DNA of 64,000 nucleotides from CAJXMH01 sp040220135. Its GTDB lineage: Bacteria > Bacteroidota > Bacteroidia > Flavobacteriales_E > Vicingaceae. Shown piece by piece: positions 34,728 to 43,331 of this stretch; the stretch's first letter is position 1, and every line of letters begins with the position of its first letter. The DNA lies in NCBI GenBank assembly GCA_040220135.1, contig JAVJTT010000020.1:186001-250000 (forward strand), read 5' to 3'. The notes under the pieces are model-generated. The model ran no database searches. It was not told the origin of the DNA and saw only the letters and a program-made list of their open reading frames with translations. The position numbers and the translations under genes are program-made.

Positions 34728-35355
34728 ATAGAGACTTTCTGCCTATTTGAGAACAAATAGGGCATTGGCTCGGATTGTGAGGACGTGCTTTACAATACTC
34801 TCGCCCAAAAAAGATAATTTGCAGGTGAAGCTTATTCCAAAGTTCTTTGGGAAAGAGTCGCTTGCAGTCTTTTTCTGTTTGTGTTACATTCTTGCCGCTT
34901 GAAAGTCCCCAACGGTAAATTAAACGTTGAATGTGCGTATCTACGGGAAATGCAGGGAACCCAAAGGCCTGTGACATGACCACTGAGGCCGTTTTATGAC
35001 CTACCCCCGGCAGAGACTCTAAGTCTTTAAAATTATCGGGAACCTTTCCATGAAACTGATTGCAAATAATTTCTGAAAGTTCGTGAATGGCTTTAGATTT
35101 TCTCGGAGAGAGCCCACACGGTCTAATGATTGCTTTAATCTGTTCTACTTTCAATTCTTTCATGCTTTCTGCCCGGTCTGCCAAGGCAAACAAATCGGGA
35201 GTTACCTTGTTAACACGTTCATCGGTACATTGAGCTGAGAGAAGAACTGCTACTAAAAGTGTGTAGGCATCTTTGTGATCTAGTGGAATAGGAGTTTCAG
35301 GATAAAGTTCCTCCAATTTGTCAACCACGAATTGAACTTTTTCAATTTTCTTCAT
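34720..35355 (-). CDS. nth: Endonuclease III (DNA glycosylase/AP lyase)
   Basis: Nth removes oxidised pyrimidines and cuts the DNA at the abasic site. The 211-residue protein has the helix-hairpin-helix LPGVGHKTASVV with the catalytic lysine K121 and the catalytic aspartate D139 in PVDTHIQR. The C-terminal iron-sulfur loop is unusual: cysteines are at C188, C198 and C201 (C-X9-C-X2-C) and no fourth cysteine follows in the last ten residues, whereas the E. coli enzyme has C-X6-C-X2-C-X5-C. A promoter box ends 7 nt before the ATG. Confidence 0.93.
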   Translation of the reverse strand: MKKIEKVQFVVDKLEELYPETPIPLDHKDAYTLLVAVLLSAQCTDERVNKVTPDLFALADRAESMKELKVEQIKAIIRPCGLSPRKSKAIHELSEIICNQFHGKVPDNFKDLESLPGVGHKTASVVMSQAFGFPAFPVDTHIQRLIYRWGLSSGKNVTQTEKDCKRLFPKELWNKLHLQIIFFGREYCKARPHNPSQCPICSQIGRKSLFS

Positions 35356-35362
35356 AGATTTT

Positions 35363-35370
35363 CAAAAATA
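35363..35370 (-). promoter_or_regulatory. Bacteroidota -7 promoter element (TATTTTTG), nth
   Basis: Exact TAnnTTTG match on the minus strand with a TTTA 17 bp further upstream (35388-35391). It ends 7 nt before the nth ATG, which predicts a leaderless or nearly leaderless mRNA. Confidence 0.6.
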
Positions 35371-35445
35371 AGCCTTCTGGCAGTTTTTAAATGAGCTTTA
35401 TGATTGGTACTTCCAGAAGAATTAATTACTTTGTTTAAGTTGATA

Positions 35446-35922
35446 ATGACAAAAAAACCGTCAAAAATGGGAAAATTAAAAATTAGAGATCAAGCTCCTG
35501 ATATTTCTAGCATTGATCAAAATGGCAATAACTTTAAGTTAAAAGACCTTAGGGGAAAAAAAGTAGTCTTATACTTTTACCCTAAAGACAACACTCCGGG
35601 TTGTACCAAAGAGGCTTGTAATTTAAGAGACAATTATAAGCAGTTGCAAAAAGAAGGTTATGAGGTTGTGGGTGTTAGTGCAGATAGCCAAAAGAAGCAT
35701 CAGAACTTTATTGCCAAATATGATTTGCCTTTTACGCTATTGGCCGACGAAGAGAAAGAAGTAATTCAGGCTTTTGATGCTTGGGGGTTAAAAAAGTTTA
35801 TGGGAAAAGAGTATGAAGGAATAATTAGAAAGACCTTTGTAATTGATGAAGAAGGTAAAATTGAAGACATCATAGAAAAGGTTAAAACCAAAGAGCATAG
35901 TGCGCAAATATTAAACAACTAA
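35446..35922 (+). CDS. bcp: Thioredoxin-dependent peroxiredoxin, BCP/PrxQ type
   Basis: A thiol peroxidase that reduces hydrogen peroxide and organic peroxides with thioredoxin. From the start used here (158 residues) the peroxidatic C53 and resolving C58 lie in DNTPGCTKEACNLRD, the close CX4C spacing typical of PrxQ. The FYPKDNTPGCT block and the closing RKTFVIDEEGKI strand are standard. An ATG at 35467 would give 151 residues and is equally compatible with the family. recA follows after 16 bp, so the two may be read together. Confidence 0.92.
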   Translation: MTKKPSKMGKLKIRDQAPDISSIDQNGNNFKLKDLRGKKVVLYFYPKDNTPGCTKEACNLRDNYKQLQKEGYEVVGVSADSQKKHQNFIAKYDLPFTLLADEEKEVIQAFDAWGLKKFMGKEYEGIIRKTFVIDEEGKIEDIIEKVKTKEHSAQILNN

Positions 35923-35938
35923 ACACATAACTAAAATC

Positions 35939-36946
35939 ATGGCAGACGACAAAAAAGAAGTGGATAAGCAAAAAGAGAAAGCCTTAAAGCTTACCCTTGA
36001 TAAAATGGAAAAAACATACGGCAAAGGCTCTATTATGCGATTGGGAGACAAAGCCGTAGAAAACGTTGAAGCAATCTCTACCGGCTCAGTAGCGCTGGAT
36101 GTTGCTTTGGGAGTAGGTGGCCTACCAAGAGGTAGAGTGATTGAAATTTACGGGCCAGAATCTTCAGGGAAAACAACCTTGGCCATTCATGCGATTGCAG
36201 AAGCACAAAAGAAAGGGGGCATTGCCGCCTTTATTGATGCAGAGCATGCATTTGACCAGTTTTATGCTGCCAATTTAGGGGTGGATGTTGATAATTTACT
36301 TATCTCACAACCTGATAATGGGGAACAAGCTTTAGAGATTACAGATAATCTTATTCGTTCCGGCGCAATTGATCTGATTGTAATTGATTCTGTAGCAGCC
36401 CTTACACCAAAAGCAGAGATAGAAGGTGAGATGGGAGACTCAAGAATGGGTTTACAGGCTCGGTTGATGTCTCAAGCTTTAAGGAAACTTACCGGTACCA
36501 TTAATCGTACTGGTTGTACTTGTATTTTTATAAACCAGTTGAGAGAAAAAATTGGGGTAATGTTTGGAAACCCTGAAACCACCACAGGCGGAAACGCTTT
36601 AAAATTTTACTCTTCGGTAAGAATTGACATCCGTAGAAGCTCTCAGATTAAGCAAGGTGACGAAGTAATAGGAAACCGTGTGAAACTTAAAGTGGTGAAA
36701 AATAAAGTAGCACCACCTTTTAGAAAGGCAGAGTTTGACATTATGTATGGCACTGGAATTTCACGTTCTGGAGAAATTATTGACCTTGGAGTTGAAATGG
36801 ATATTGTAAAGAAAAGTGGAAGTTGGTTTAGCTACGGCGAAACGAAACTAGGACAAGGGAGAGATGCAGTGAAGCAATTGATTGAAGACAATCCTGAACT
36901 AATGGAAGAGATTGAAGGAAAGATCAAGGAGCAACTGACGGCTTAG
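35939..36946 (+). CDS. recA: Recombinase A
   Basis: RecA drives homologous strand exchange and the SOS response. The 335-residue protein starts with a charged helix, has Walker A GPESSGKTT (about residues 72-80), DAEHAFD, the Walker B segment DLIVIDSVAAL, the loop L1/L2 region with GDSRMGLQARLMSQALRK-type sequence (cited as GDSRMGLQARLMS) and GGNALKFYSSVR. The acidic C-terminal tail is short. No SOS-box-like palindrome was seen in the short gap before it. A terminator follows. Confidence 0.98.
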   Translation: MADDKKEVDKQKEKALKLTLDKMEKTYGKGSIMRLGDKAVENVEAISTGSVALDVALGVGGLPRGRVIEIYGPESSGKTTLAIHAIAEAQKKGGIAAFIDAEHAFDQFYAANLGVDVDNLLISQPDNGEQALEITDNLIRSGAIDLIVIDSVAALTPKAEIEGEMGDSRMGLQARLMSQALRKLTGTINRTGCTCIFINQLREKIGVMFGNPETTTGGNALKFYSSVRIDIRRSSQIKQGDEVIGNRVKLKVVKNKVAPPFRKAEFDIMYGTGISRSGEIIDLGVEMDIVKKSGSWFSYGETKLGQGRDAVKQLIEDNPELMEEIEGKIKEQLTA

Positions 36947-36967
36947 TGAATATGAATCCATAATTTT

Positions 36968-36996
36968 ATCCTGCATATTTATGCAGGATTTTTTTT
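36968..36996 (+). terminator. Rho-independent terminator after recA
   Basis: ATCCTGCATA pairs with TATGCAGGAT and runs into a T tract, just before the TPR lipoprotein gene. Confidence 0.85.
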
Positions 36997-36999
36997 ACC

Positions 37000-38070
37000 A
37001 TGAAATATACACTGATCATACTTAGCAGTCTATTACTATTAGCCTGCAATAGCCAAGAAGGTACACAGTCAGAAGAAAAGGCTAAGAAAAGCAAGCAATC
37101 GGAGGTTTCCAAAGCAACTTCAGATAAAACAAATTTTAGAGGCGATATAAAACTTCAAGACTCTTTAATGAATCCCTTGAATAAGAAAATTCGAGAAGAT
37201 CTTGATAATGCTCAATTGTATGTCAATCGAGCTAAGCTGTATCAAAAATTTAATGACTTTGGTTCAGCCAAAGAAGATTTGCAAAGGGCGTATGGAATTG
37301 ATTCAACAAATTTAGCTGTGCTGCTAGCTTATGGTGACCATTTTATGCAAAGAGGTAAATTAAGCCAATCGCTGGATTTCTTATCCAAAGCACGGGCGCT
37401 TTATCCAGAGGAATCAGTCGTCTATTTGAAGTTGGGGGAGCTTTTCATTATCGGGAAAGACAATCAAAAGTCCTTACAGAATGCTGATTTAGCCATCAAG
37501 TACGATAAATTTAATGCTCAAGCCTACTACTTAAAAGGGTTTAACTTTTTGGAAATGGGAGATACAAGCAAAGCAATCAGTAGCTTTCAAACCACGGTGG
37601 AGCAAAACCCAGAGCACCTAGAGTCCTATCTTCAGTTGGGCATGCTATATAGTGAGAAAAGCGACCCTTTAGCAATTGCCTATTTTGATAATGCGCTTGA
37701 GATTAAACCAAAACACAAAGAAGCACTTTATGGCAAGGCCATGTTTCAGCAAGAACATGAGATGTACAATGAAGCAATGGCTACGTATCACGAGGCTCTG
37801 AAGTATTATCCTGATTTTCGAGAAGCACATTATAATTTGGGTTATGTTCACATGTATTATTTAAAGTTATACCGCCAAGCTACTTTGCATTTTACAGATG
37901 CCATAGAAGTTGACCCTAACTATTTTCAAGCTTATTACAACAGAGGGTATTCATTTGAATTGTTGGGAGATATTAATAATGCAGCGAAAGATTACCGCAA
38001 AGCACTCTCTATAAACCCTAATTACGATTTGGCTGCTAATGGTTTAAGTAGAGTTACAGAAGGGATATGA
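37000..38070 (+). CDS. TPR-repeat lipoprotein
   Basis: A 356-residue lipoprotein (lipobox LLAC, cysteine at residue 16) with a Lys/Glu/Ser-rich linker (about 20-50) and then about eight tetratricopeptide repeats from residue 60 to the end; helical pairs such as AQAYYLKGFNFLEMGDTSKA and the later FQAYYNRGYSFELLGDINNA carry the usual W/Y-G-A-P pattern. TPR proteins are scaffolds for protein complexes. Its TGA overlaps the ATG of the ABC-F gene by four bases, so the two are translationally coupled. A functional link between them is not obvious. Confidence 0.88.
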   Translation: MKYTLIILSSLLLLACNSQEGTQSEEKAKKSKQSEVSKATSDKTNFRGDIKLQDSLMNPLNKKIREDLDNAQLYVNRAKLYQKFNDFGSAKEDLQRAYGIDSTNLAVLLAYGDHFMQRGKLSQSLDFLSKARALYPEESVVYLKLGELFIIGKDNQKSLQNADLAIKYDKFNAQAYYLKGFNFLEMGDTSKAISSFQTTVEQNPEHLESYLQLGMLYSEKSDPLAIAYFDNALEIKPKHKEALYGKAMFQQEHEMYNEAMATYHEALKYYPDFREAHYNLGYVHMYYLKLYRQATLHFTDAIEVDPNYFQAYYNRGYSFELLGDINNAAKDYRKALSINPNYDLAANGLSRVTEGI

Positions 38071-39941
38071 ATCTCTTATCTGTTGAAAATATAGGGAAGC
38101 GATTCGGGGAAAGAGTTCTTTTTGAAGAGGTTAGCTTTGGTCTAGAACAAGGGCAAAAAATGGCTTTGGTTGCCAAGAATGGCGAAGGTAAAACCACTTT
38201 GCTAGAACTGTTAAATGGTGATCAAAAGCCTGATACCGGAGATATTACCTGGCGAAACAATACTTCGGTTGCTTATCTGAGGCAACAACATGAATTTGAA
38301 GAAGGGTTAACGGTTAAGCAGCTATTTTACGAAGCGGGGAATGCGCTATCCGATGCCATTGAGGAATATCAAAAAGCCATAAGCGACCCTAATGATCAAG
38401 AACGGATGCAAAAGGCATTAAATCGAATGGATGCCACTAAAGCTTGGGACTATGAAGCCAAGATAGAGAAATTGCTATCTGTTTTCGAAATGGGGAACCT
38501 TAAGCCAGACCAAGATGTAAACATCCTATCTGGCGGCCAAAAGAAGAGGTTGGCTTTGGTTAAACTTATTGTTGACGAACCTGATTTTTTTATTCTCGAC
38601 GAGCCGACAAACCATTTGGATATTTCGATGATTGAATGGTTAGAAGACTACTTTACCAAGGAAAACGTCACCTTATTTTTAGTTACCCACGATCGCTATT
38701 TCTTGAATCGAGTTTGCAATCAAATTCTTGAACTAGATCAAGGTAGAGCCTATCGTTACGATGGTAACTATGAGTACTTTGTAGAAAAGAAAGCAGAACG
38801 AGAGGAAACCCAAGCCGCTGAAATTGCCAAAGCGAAAAACTTGTATCGTAAAGAAGTAGAGTGGATGCGTCGAATGCCAAAAGCAAGGGGCACGAAGGCA
38901 AAGTCTCGTATCGATCAGTTTTACGACACTGAGCAGAAGGCCAAGCAAAAGACTAAGAAAGAAGAGTTACAGCTCTCCATAAAGTCAGAGCGTTTAGGAG
39001 GTAAAATTTTAGAGCTCCATCATGTAAAAAAGAGCTATGGTGATCTAAAAATTGTGGATGACTTCTCTTATACTTTTTTAAAAGGAGACCGATTAGGTAT
39101 AGCCGGAAAAAACGGTGTTGGAAAGACTACTTTTCTCAACCTTATTTTGGGCAAAGAAGAAGTTGATGGTGGAAAAGTGGTGCATGGAGAAACCGTTCAA
39201 TTTGGCTATTACACTCAAAAAGGAATTAAGCTAAAAGATGACAAACGGATTATAGAAGTGGTGAAAGAAATTGCTGAAGTAATTCCCTTGGAAAAGGGTA
39301 GAAAAATTACGGCTTCGCAATTGCTCGAGCGCTTTTTGTTTCCCCCTAAGCAGCAATATACTTATGTTTCTAAGTTAAGTGGTGGGGAAAGAAAGCGACT
39401 GTATCTGCTGACCATTTTAATGAGTAACCCCAACTTTCTGATCTTAGATGAACCGACCAATGATTTAGACATTAAGACCATTGGCGTTTTGGAACAATTT
39501 TTAACTGAGTTTCAGGGTTGCCTCATAGTGGTTTCTCATGATCGTGCTTTTATGGATCGGGTTACAGAACATATTTTTCACTTTAAAGGAGAAGGAAAGA
39601 TCAAGGATTTTCCGGGAACTTACAGTGCCTTAATTGAAAAAAGTAAAAAAGAGGAATTAACCAAGGCAAGTGTAGAAAAGCAGGCTGATACCGCTGAAAA
39701 CAGCAAGCCCAAACGAGACAATCAGGCGGAGAAGCTTGGTTATATGGAGCGAAGAGAGTTTAATAAATTAGAAAAAGAAATTGAGAAACTTGAAAGTAAG
39801 AAAGCCGAATTGACTGCGTCGCTTTCCGATTCTAATCTTGACTCAGATGAATTAGTGAAGCGCTCAAACGAATTAGGCGACTTAGTAAACTTAATCGACG
39901 AGAAAACGGCTCGTTGGATGGAACTTGCCGATAGGGCTTAA
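38067..39941 (+). CDS. uup: ABC-F family ATPase, Uup-like
   Basis: A 624-residue soluble protein with two ABC ATPase domains and no membrane segment. Domain 1 has Walker A AKNGEGKTT (alanine at the usual first glycine), signature LSGGQKKRL and Walker B FFILDEPTNHLD; domain 2 has GKNGVGKTT, LSGGERKRL and FLILDEPTNDLD. The linker (about 240-310) is charged and helical, and a C-terminal coiled coil (about 545-624) is typical of Uup. ABC-F proteins act on the ribosome; Uup also affects DNA branch structures. The stop codon shares four bases with the convergent yigZ gene. Confidence 0.92.
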   Translation: MNLLSVENIGKRFGERVLFEEVSFGLEQGQKMALVAKNGEGKTTLLELLNGDQKPDTGDITWRNNTSVAYLRQQHEFEEGLTVKQLFYEAGNALSDAIEEYQKAISDPNDQERMQKALNRMDATKAWDYEAKIEKLLSVFEMGNLKPDQDVNILSGGQKKRLALVKLIVDEPDFFILDEPTNHLDISMIEWLEDYFTKENVTLFLVTHDRYFLNRVCNQILELDQGRAYRYDGNYEYFVEKKAEREETQAAEIAKAKNLYRKEVEWMRRMPKARGTKAKSRIDQFYDTEQKAKQKTKKEELQLSIKSERLGGKILELHHVKKSYGDLKIVDDFSYTFLKGDRLGIAGKNGVGKTTFLNLILGKEEVDGGKVVHGETVQFGYYTQKGIKLKDDKRIIEVVKEIAEVIPLEKGRKITASQLLERFLFPPKQQYTYVSKLSGGERKRLYLLTILMSNPNFLILDEPTNDLDIKTIGVLEQFLTEFQGCLIVVSHDRAFMDRVTEHIFHFKGEGKIKDFPGTYSALIEKSKKEELTKASVEKQADTAENSKPKRDNQAEKLGYMERREFNKLEKEIEKLESKKAELTASLSDSNLDSDELVKRSNELGDLVNLIDEKTARWMELADRA

Positions 39942-40528
39942 TCTATTTCAACCTCAAAACGATCAAACAAACCTTTTATTTTTTCTAGCTCTTTTTCCTT
40001 GCACTCAATGCGAATTAGCACATAATCTGCCTGATGCTCTTGCTTAATGTTCAAGTTGTTTTTATCAGCAACAGAAAGCACTTCACCCAAGAGGGTATAA
40101 TTTACTTTTAGGGTAAAGCTATCTTTGGGCTCTATCGTTATAATCTTATTTGACTCTATGGCTTCTCTAGCTACTCCTCGATACGCTTGAATCAATCCGC
40201 CCATGCCCAGTTTAGTGCCACCAAAATAACGAACTACAGCAATGTAAGTGTTGGTAATTTCCGCCGATCGAATGGCGGCTAAAATAGGCATGCCTGCAGA
40301 ATTCGAAGGCTCCCCATCATCGTTTACCAAGTAATATTCATCACTTCCTTGTCCGATTAAAAAAGCGGTGCAAATGTGTCGGGCTTTTGGGTGCTGACTT
40401 TCCACTGAAGCCAAAAGCTCTTTAACCTCCTCAGCTGCTTGAATCGGAAATGCATAAGCGTAAAACTTGCTTCCTTTTTCTTTGAGAAAGGCCTCTGATC
40501 TATTTTTAATGGTTTGATAACTGCCCAT
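39938..40528 (-). CDS. yigZ: YigZ/IMPACT family protein
   Basis: A 196-residue protein of the conserved IMPACT family. The N-terminal domain carries the family core: KARHICTAFLIG, NDDGEPSNSAGMPIL, and VVRYFGGTKLGMGGLIQAY; the C-terminal half is the smaller ferredoxin-like DUF1949-type domain. The molecular role in bacteria is not settled; eukaryotic IMPACT regulates translation under stress. It is the last gene of the ribD operon and its ATG overlaps the stop of the transporter gene by one base. Confidence 0.92.
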   Translation of the reverse strand: MGSYQTIKNRSEAFLKEKGSKFYAYAFPIQAAEEVKELLASVESQHPKARHICTAFLIGQGSDEYYLVNDDGEPSNSAGMPILAAIRSAEITNTYIAVVRYFGGTKLGMGGLIQAYRGVAREAIESNKIITIEPKDSFTLKVNYTLLGEVLSVADKNNLNIKQEHQADYVLIRIECKEKELEKIKGLFDRFEVEID

Positions 40529-41397
40529 TAAGAAAGGGAAATTAGAAGAATGGAAAGCACAGATAAGGCAACTCCAACTTTATTCTTATTTGAAAATCTT
40601 TCTTGAAAAAGAAAAAAAGAAAGCAGCGTAGTAAAGATTACAACGCCCATATTGTTAATGGGAAAAACCACTGAACTCTCGAGCGAAGAATTATTAAAAG
40701 TGAGAATTAAAAAGTAGATCGAACCGTAATTGATCAAGCCTAAAACAACTCCACCTACCCAAGTTGGCAGGTGGTTTAACCCTTTTCCTTTTCTAAAAAA
40801 AGTGATTAAGATGCCAATACAAAATGCGGTGGCAAAGATCAAAGAAGAAAATAGTTTGGAGTCGTTTTGATTTTCTTGCAAATGAAACTCTTGGGTGTAT
40901 TTAATAAAAGTGTCAATGAATCCGGAACCTAAAAAAAGAATAAAGGGAATGAAAAACAGCTTCCAGTCAAATTTCTTCTTTTCTACCTTTGGTTTTACAG
41001 TAGAAAGGTAGATGCCAACTAGTGCCATAAGCACACCCATTATTTTTAAAAAGTTGTAGCTATCACCATAATAGAAAATGGCAAAAAGCACCGGAACCAC
41101 TAAGGCCATTTTGTTGGCAATAGAAGCCACTGAAGCGCCTAGTTTTTGAGCAGTTGTGGCCATGATGTAAAAGAGTGTGATGAAAAGAACCCCTAAGATC
41201 AATCCGTTTATGGACCAGCTAGACTGAAGCATTGTATCCATGGAAAAATCGACATCACTGATTAGAAAGCCAATTGAGCCAGCTACCAAATAGTTGACTA
41301 CTATGGCAGAGAAGGTATCTATCTTAAAGCGATCAAAAGAACGAAAGACTATAAAGATAGAGGTAGAGCAAAAGATGCTAAGAAGCAGGTAAATCAT
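40528..41397 (-). CDS. EamA/DMT-family transporter
   Basis: A 289-residue membrane protein with about ten hydrophobic helices in two similar halves, the architecture of drug/metabolite (EamA) transporters. The second half keeps the GLINYGSIYFLILTF and SSVVFPINNMGVV pattern of the fold. The substrate is unknown; its place directly after ribD (4-bp overlap) could suggest a flavin-related cargo, but that is only a guess from context. Confidence 0.85.
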   Translation of the reverse strand: MIYLLLSIFCSTSIFIVFRSFDRFKIDTFSAIVVNYLVAGSIGFLISDVDFSMDTMLQSSWSINGLILGVLFITLFYIMATTAQKLGASVASIANKMALVVPVLFAIFYYGDSYNFLKIMGVLMALVGIYLSTVKPKVEKKKFDWKLFFIPFILFLGSGFIDTFIKYTQEFHLQENQNDSKLFSSLIFATAFCIGILITFFRKGKGLNHLPTWVGGVVLGLINYGSIYFLILTFNNSSLESSVVFPINNMGVVIFTTLLSFFLFQERFSNKNKVGVALSVLSILLISLS

Positions 41398-42434
41398 TGA
41401 TAATAGTAATAAAGCGTGTCGGTTGATATGTACTCCTGATGATGTGGTTCAAGTTTTAAAAGAGGGGCTTTTATTCCGTTTTCAAACTTTTTTTGGCCTA
41501 CAAATCTCCGTATCTCATCCCAAAGATTAAGCTCTAGAAAGCGATTTATCGTAAATGCTCCTCCTTCAACAATAATTGATTGAATGTTTCTCCTATGAAG
41601 TTCTTTCATTAATTGTCTGAGCATGTGATGGTCGAATTTCATTTTTAAGAATTCTAGGTTTTCTTTCAGCTCTGATTTTACCTCATTAATGACTAGGGTA
41701 GGAATACTTTGGTCAAATACTTGGAGGCTTTGTTCAAGCCTTAACTCTTGATCAAGCACAAGGCGTATTGGGTTTTCTCCTGTCACCTCTCGGCAGTTTA
41801 AAGCCGGATTGTCAATTTTTGCGGTAGATTGCCCCACCAAAATTGCTGATTCTTCTGCTCGCCACAAATGAACTACTTGCTTTGACATAGGAGAGGTGAT
41901 CCAAGAATCTGTTGCCTTGGGATCACCTTGGTTTCGACCTATAAAACCATCTATGGTTTCAGCCCATTTTAAAATAATAAAAGGCCTTTCTTTTTGATGA
42001 AAAGTAAAAAACCGACGATTAAGAAAGTACGCTTCCTTTTCTAAAACTCCTTGCTCTACTTCTACGTCTGCTTGTTTTAGTTTTTCAATTCCCTTGCCAT
42101 TTACTTCATTAAAGGGGTCTTTTGAAGCAATCACTACACGAGGAATTCCTTTTCCGATGATCAAGTCCGAACATGGCGGCGTTTTTCCATGATGAGCACA
42201 AGGCTCTAAGGTAACATATAGGGTTGAGTTTTTTAATTTGTTTTCATCTTGCACAGAAGCAATGGCATTTACTTCAGCGTGTGCTTCTCCATACTTTTGA
42301 TGAAAACCTTCACCAATAATTTGACCTTCATGCACAATGACACAACCTACCCGAGGGTTTGGCGCCGTAGAATATCGGCCTTTATTAGCCAATTGTAGCG
42401 CGCGCTGCATGTACTTTTGGTGTGCTTGTTGCAT
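41394..42434 (-). CDS. ribD: Bifunctional riboflavin deaminase/reductase
   Basis: RibD carries out two steps of riboflavin synthesis: deamination and side-chain reduction of the pyrimidine intermediate. The N-terminal deaminase domain has the zinc site H52-A-E54 and PC79AHHGKTPPC88; the C-terminal reductase domain (about 150-346) has WAETIDGFIG, ILVGQSTAKIDNPALN and SIIVEGGAFTINRFL. Length (346) is normal. A TACTTTTG box ends 5 nt before the ATG. It heads an operon with the transporter and yigZ; other rib genes are not in the window. Confidence 0.96.
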   Translation of the reverse strand: MQQAHQKYMQRALQLANKGRYSTAPNPRVGCVIVHEGQIIGEGFHQKYGEAHAEVNAIASVQDENKLKNSTLYVTLEPCAHHGKTPPCSDLIIGKGIPRVVIASKDPFNEVNGKGIEKLKQADVEVEQGVLEKEAYFLNRRFFTFHQKERPFIILKWAETIDGFIGRNQGDPKATDSWITSPMSKQVVHLWRAEESAILVGQSTAKIDNPALNCREVTGENPIRLVLDQELRLEQSLQVFDQSIPTLVINEVKSELKENLEFLKMKFDHHMLRQLMKELHRRNIQSIIVEGGAFTINRFLELNLWDEIRRFVGQKKFENGIKAPLLKLEPHHQEYISTDTLYYYYQ

Positions 42435-42439
42435 GTGGT

Positions 42440-42447
42440 CAAAAGTA
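42440..42447 (-). promoter_or_regulatory. Bacteroidota -7 promoter element (TACTTTTG), ribD
   Basis: Exact TAnnTTTG match on the minus strand, 5 nt before the ATG. That leaves no room for a 5' leader, so an FMN riboswitch upstream of ribD is excluded if this promoter is used. Confidence 0.6.
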
Positions 42448-42488
42448 GAATAAAAACCTAACTTGCACCGCTGAAATAGTGGAGATTC

Positions 42489-43331
42489 ATGAAAGTAGTT
42501 GAATTTGTAAATGGATTGAGAAAGGAGCTTTTAGAGCTACAGGAGAAGGCTGAAGTAGAGGCTCATGTTCGGATTTTATTGGAGTATTATTTAGGGTATA
42601 ATCGAGCGCAAATTCAATTAAATGGTCAAGAAACAATAAAGCCGGAAAAACTTGCCAAACTGCAGGCTGCGGTTGAACAGCTTAAGTCTAAGCGTCCTTT
42701 GGACTATATCATTGAGGAAAGTGTGTTTCTTGGCTATCCATTTTACGTGAATGAGTCTGTCTTAATTCCTCGTTCTGAGACAGAAGAGCTGGTTATGATG
42801 GTGGCAAGCGAAGAGCAAGACTTAGAAATTTCAATTTTGGATATTGGAACCGGAAGCGGCTGTATCCCGATTGGTTTAGCAAAGGAGAAGAACTACCGTC
42901 AGATAGATGGCTGTGAGGTTTCTGAAGCAGCCCTTGAAGTTGCACGAATTAATGCCCAAAAGCTCAAGGTTGAGGTTGGTTTGTTTCAGCTAGATATTTT
43001 AAACTCCATTCCTGCCCAAAAGTATGAGGTAGTAGTAAGTAATCCGCCTTACGTTTTAAAGGAAGAAATAGAGGGCTTAGATGCTCAGGTTAAGGAGTAT
43101 GAACCGATCATTGCTTTAACCCCTGAAGGAGGGCCTTTATTGTTTTATAAGCGCATGATCCAGCTTGCTGACCAATTACTTAATGAAGGCGGTAGATTCT
43201 ATTGGGAAATACATGAAGATTTAGGTGAAGAAGTTTGTACGCTTTTCAAAGGAAAACCTTTTAAGAAAGTTCAACTGCATCAAGATATGTATGGAAGAGA
43301 TCGATTTGTGACGGCCGTGTTCTCTCCCTAG
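42489..43331 (+). CDS. prmC: Release factor glutamine methyltransferase
   Basis: PrmC methylates the glutamine of the GGQ motif in release factors 1 and 2. The 280-residue protein has a helical N-terminal domain, PLDYIIEESVFLGYPFYVN-type recognition segment (cited as RPLDYI), the SAM-binding LDIGTGSGCIPI, and the substrate-binding NPPY near residue 184. Length and order are normal. It is divergent from ribD and its stop shares four bases with the convergent ABC exporter gene. Confidence 0.96.
   Translation: MKVVEFVNGLRKELLELQEKAEVEAHVRILLEYYLGYNRAQIQLNGQETIKPEKLAKLQAAVEQLKSKRPLDYIIEESVFLGYPFYVNESVLIPRSETEELVMMVASEEQDLEISILDIGTGSGCIPIGLAKEKNYRQIDGCEVSEAALEVARINAQKLKVEVGLFQLDILNSIPAQKYEVVVSNPPYVLKEEIEGLDAQVKEYEPIIALTPEGGPLLFYKRMIQLADQLLNEGGRFYWEIHEDLGEEVCTLFKGKPFKKVQLHQDMYGRDRFVTAVFSP

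Noticed and set aside
42435..42488. Possible FMN riboswitch upstream of ribD
   Set aside because: The gap to prmC is only 54 bp and the -7 box ends 5 nt before the start codon, so there is no leader to hold one.
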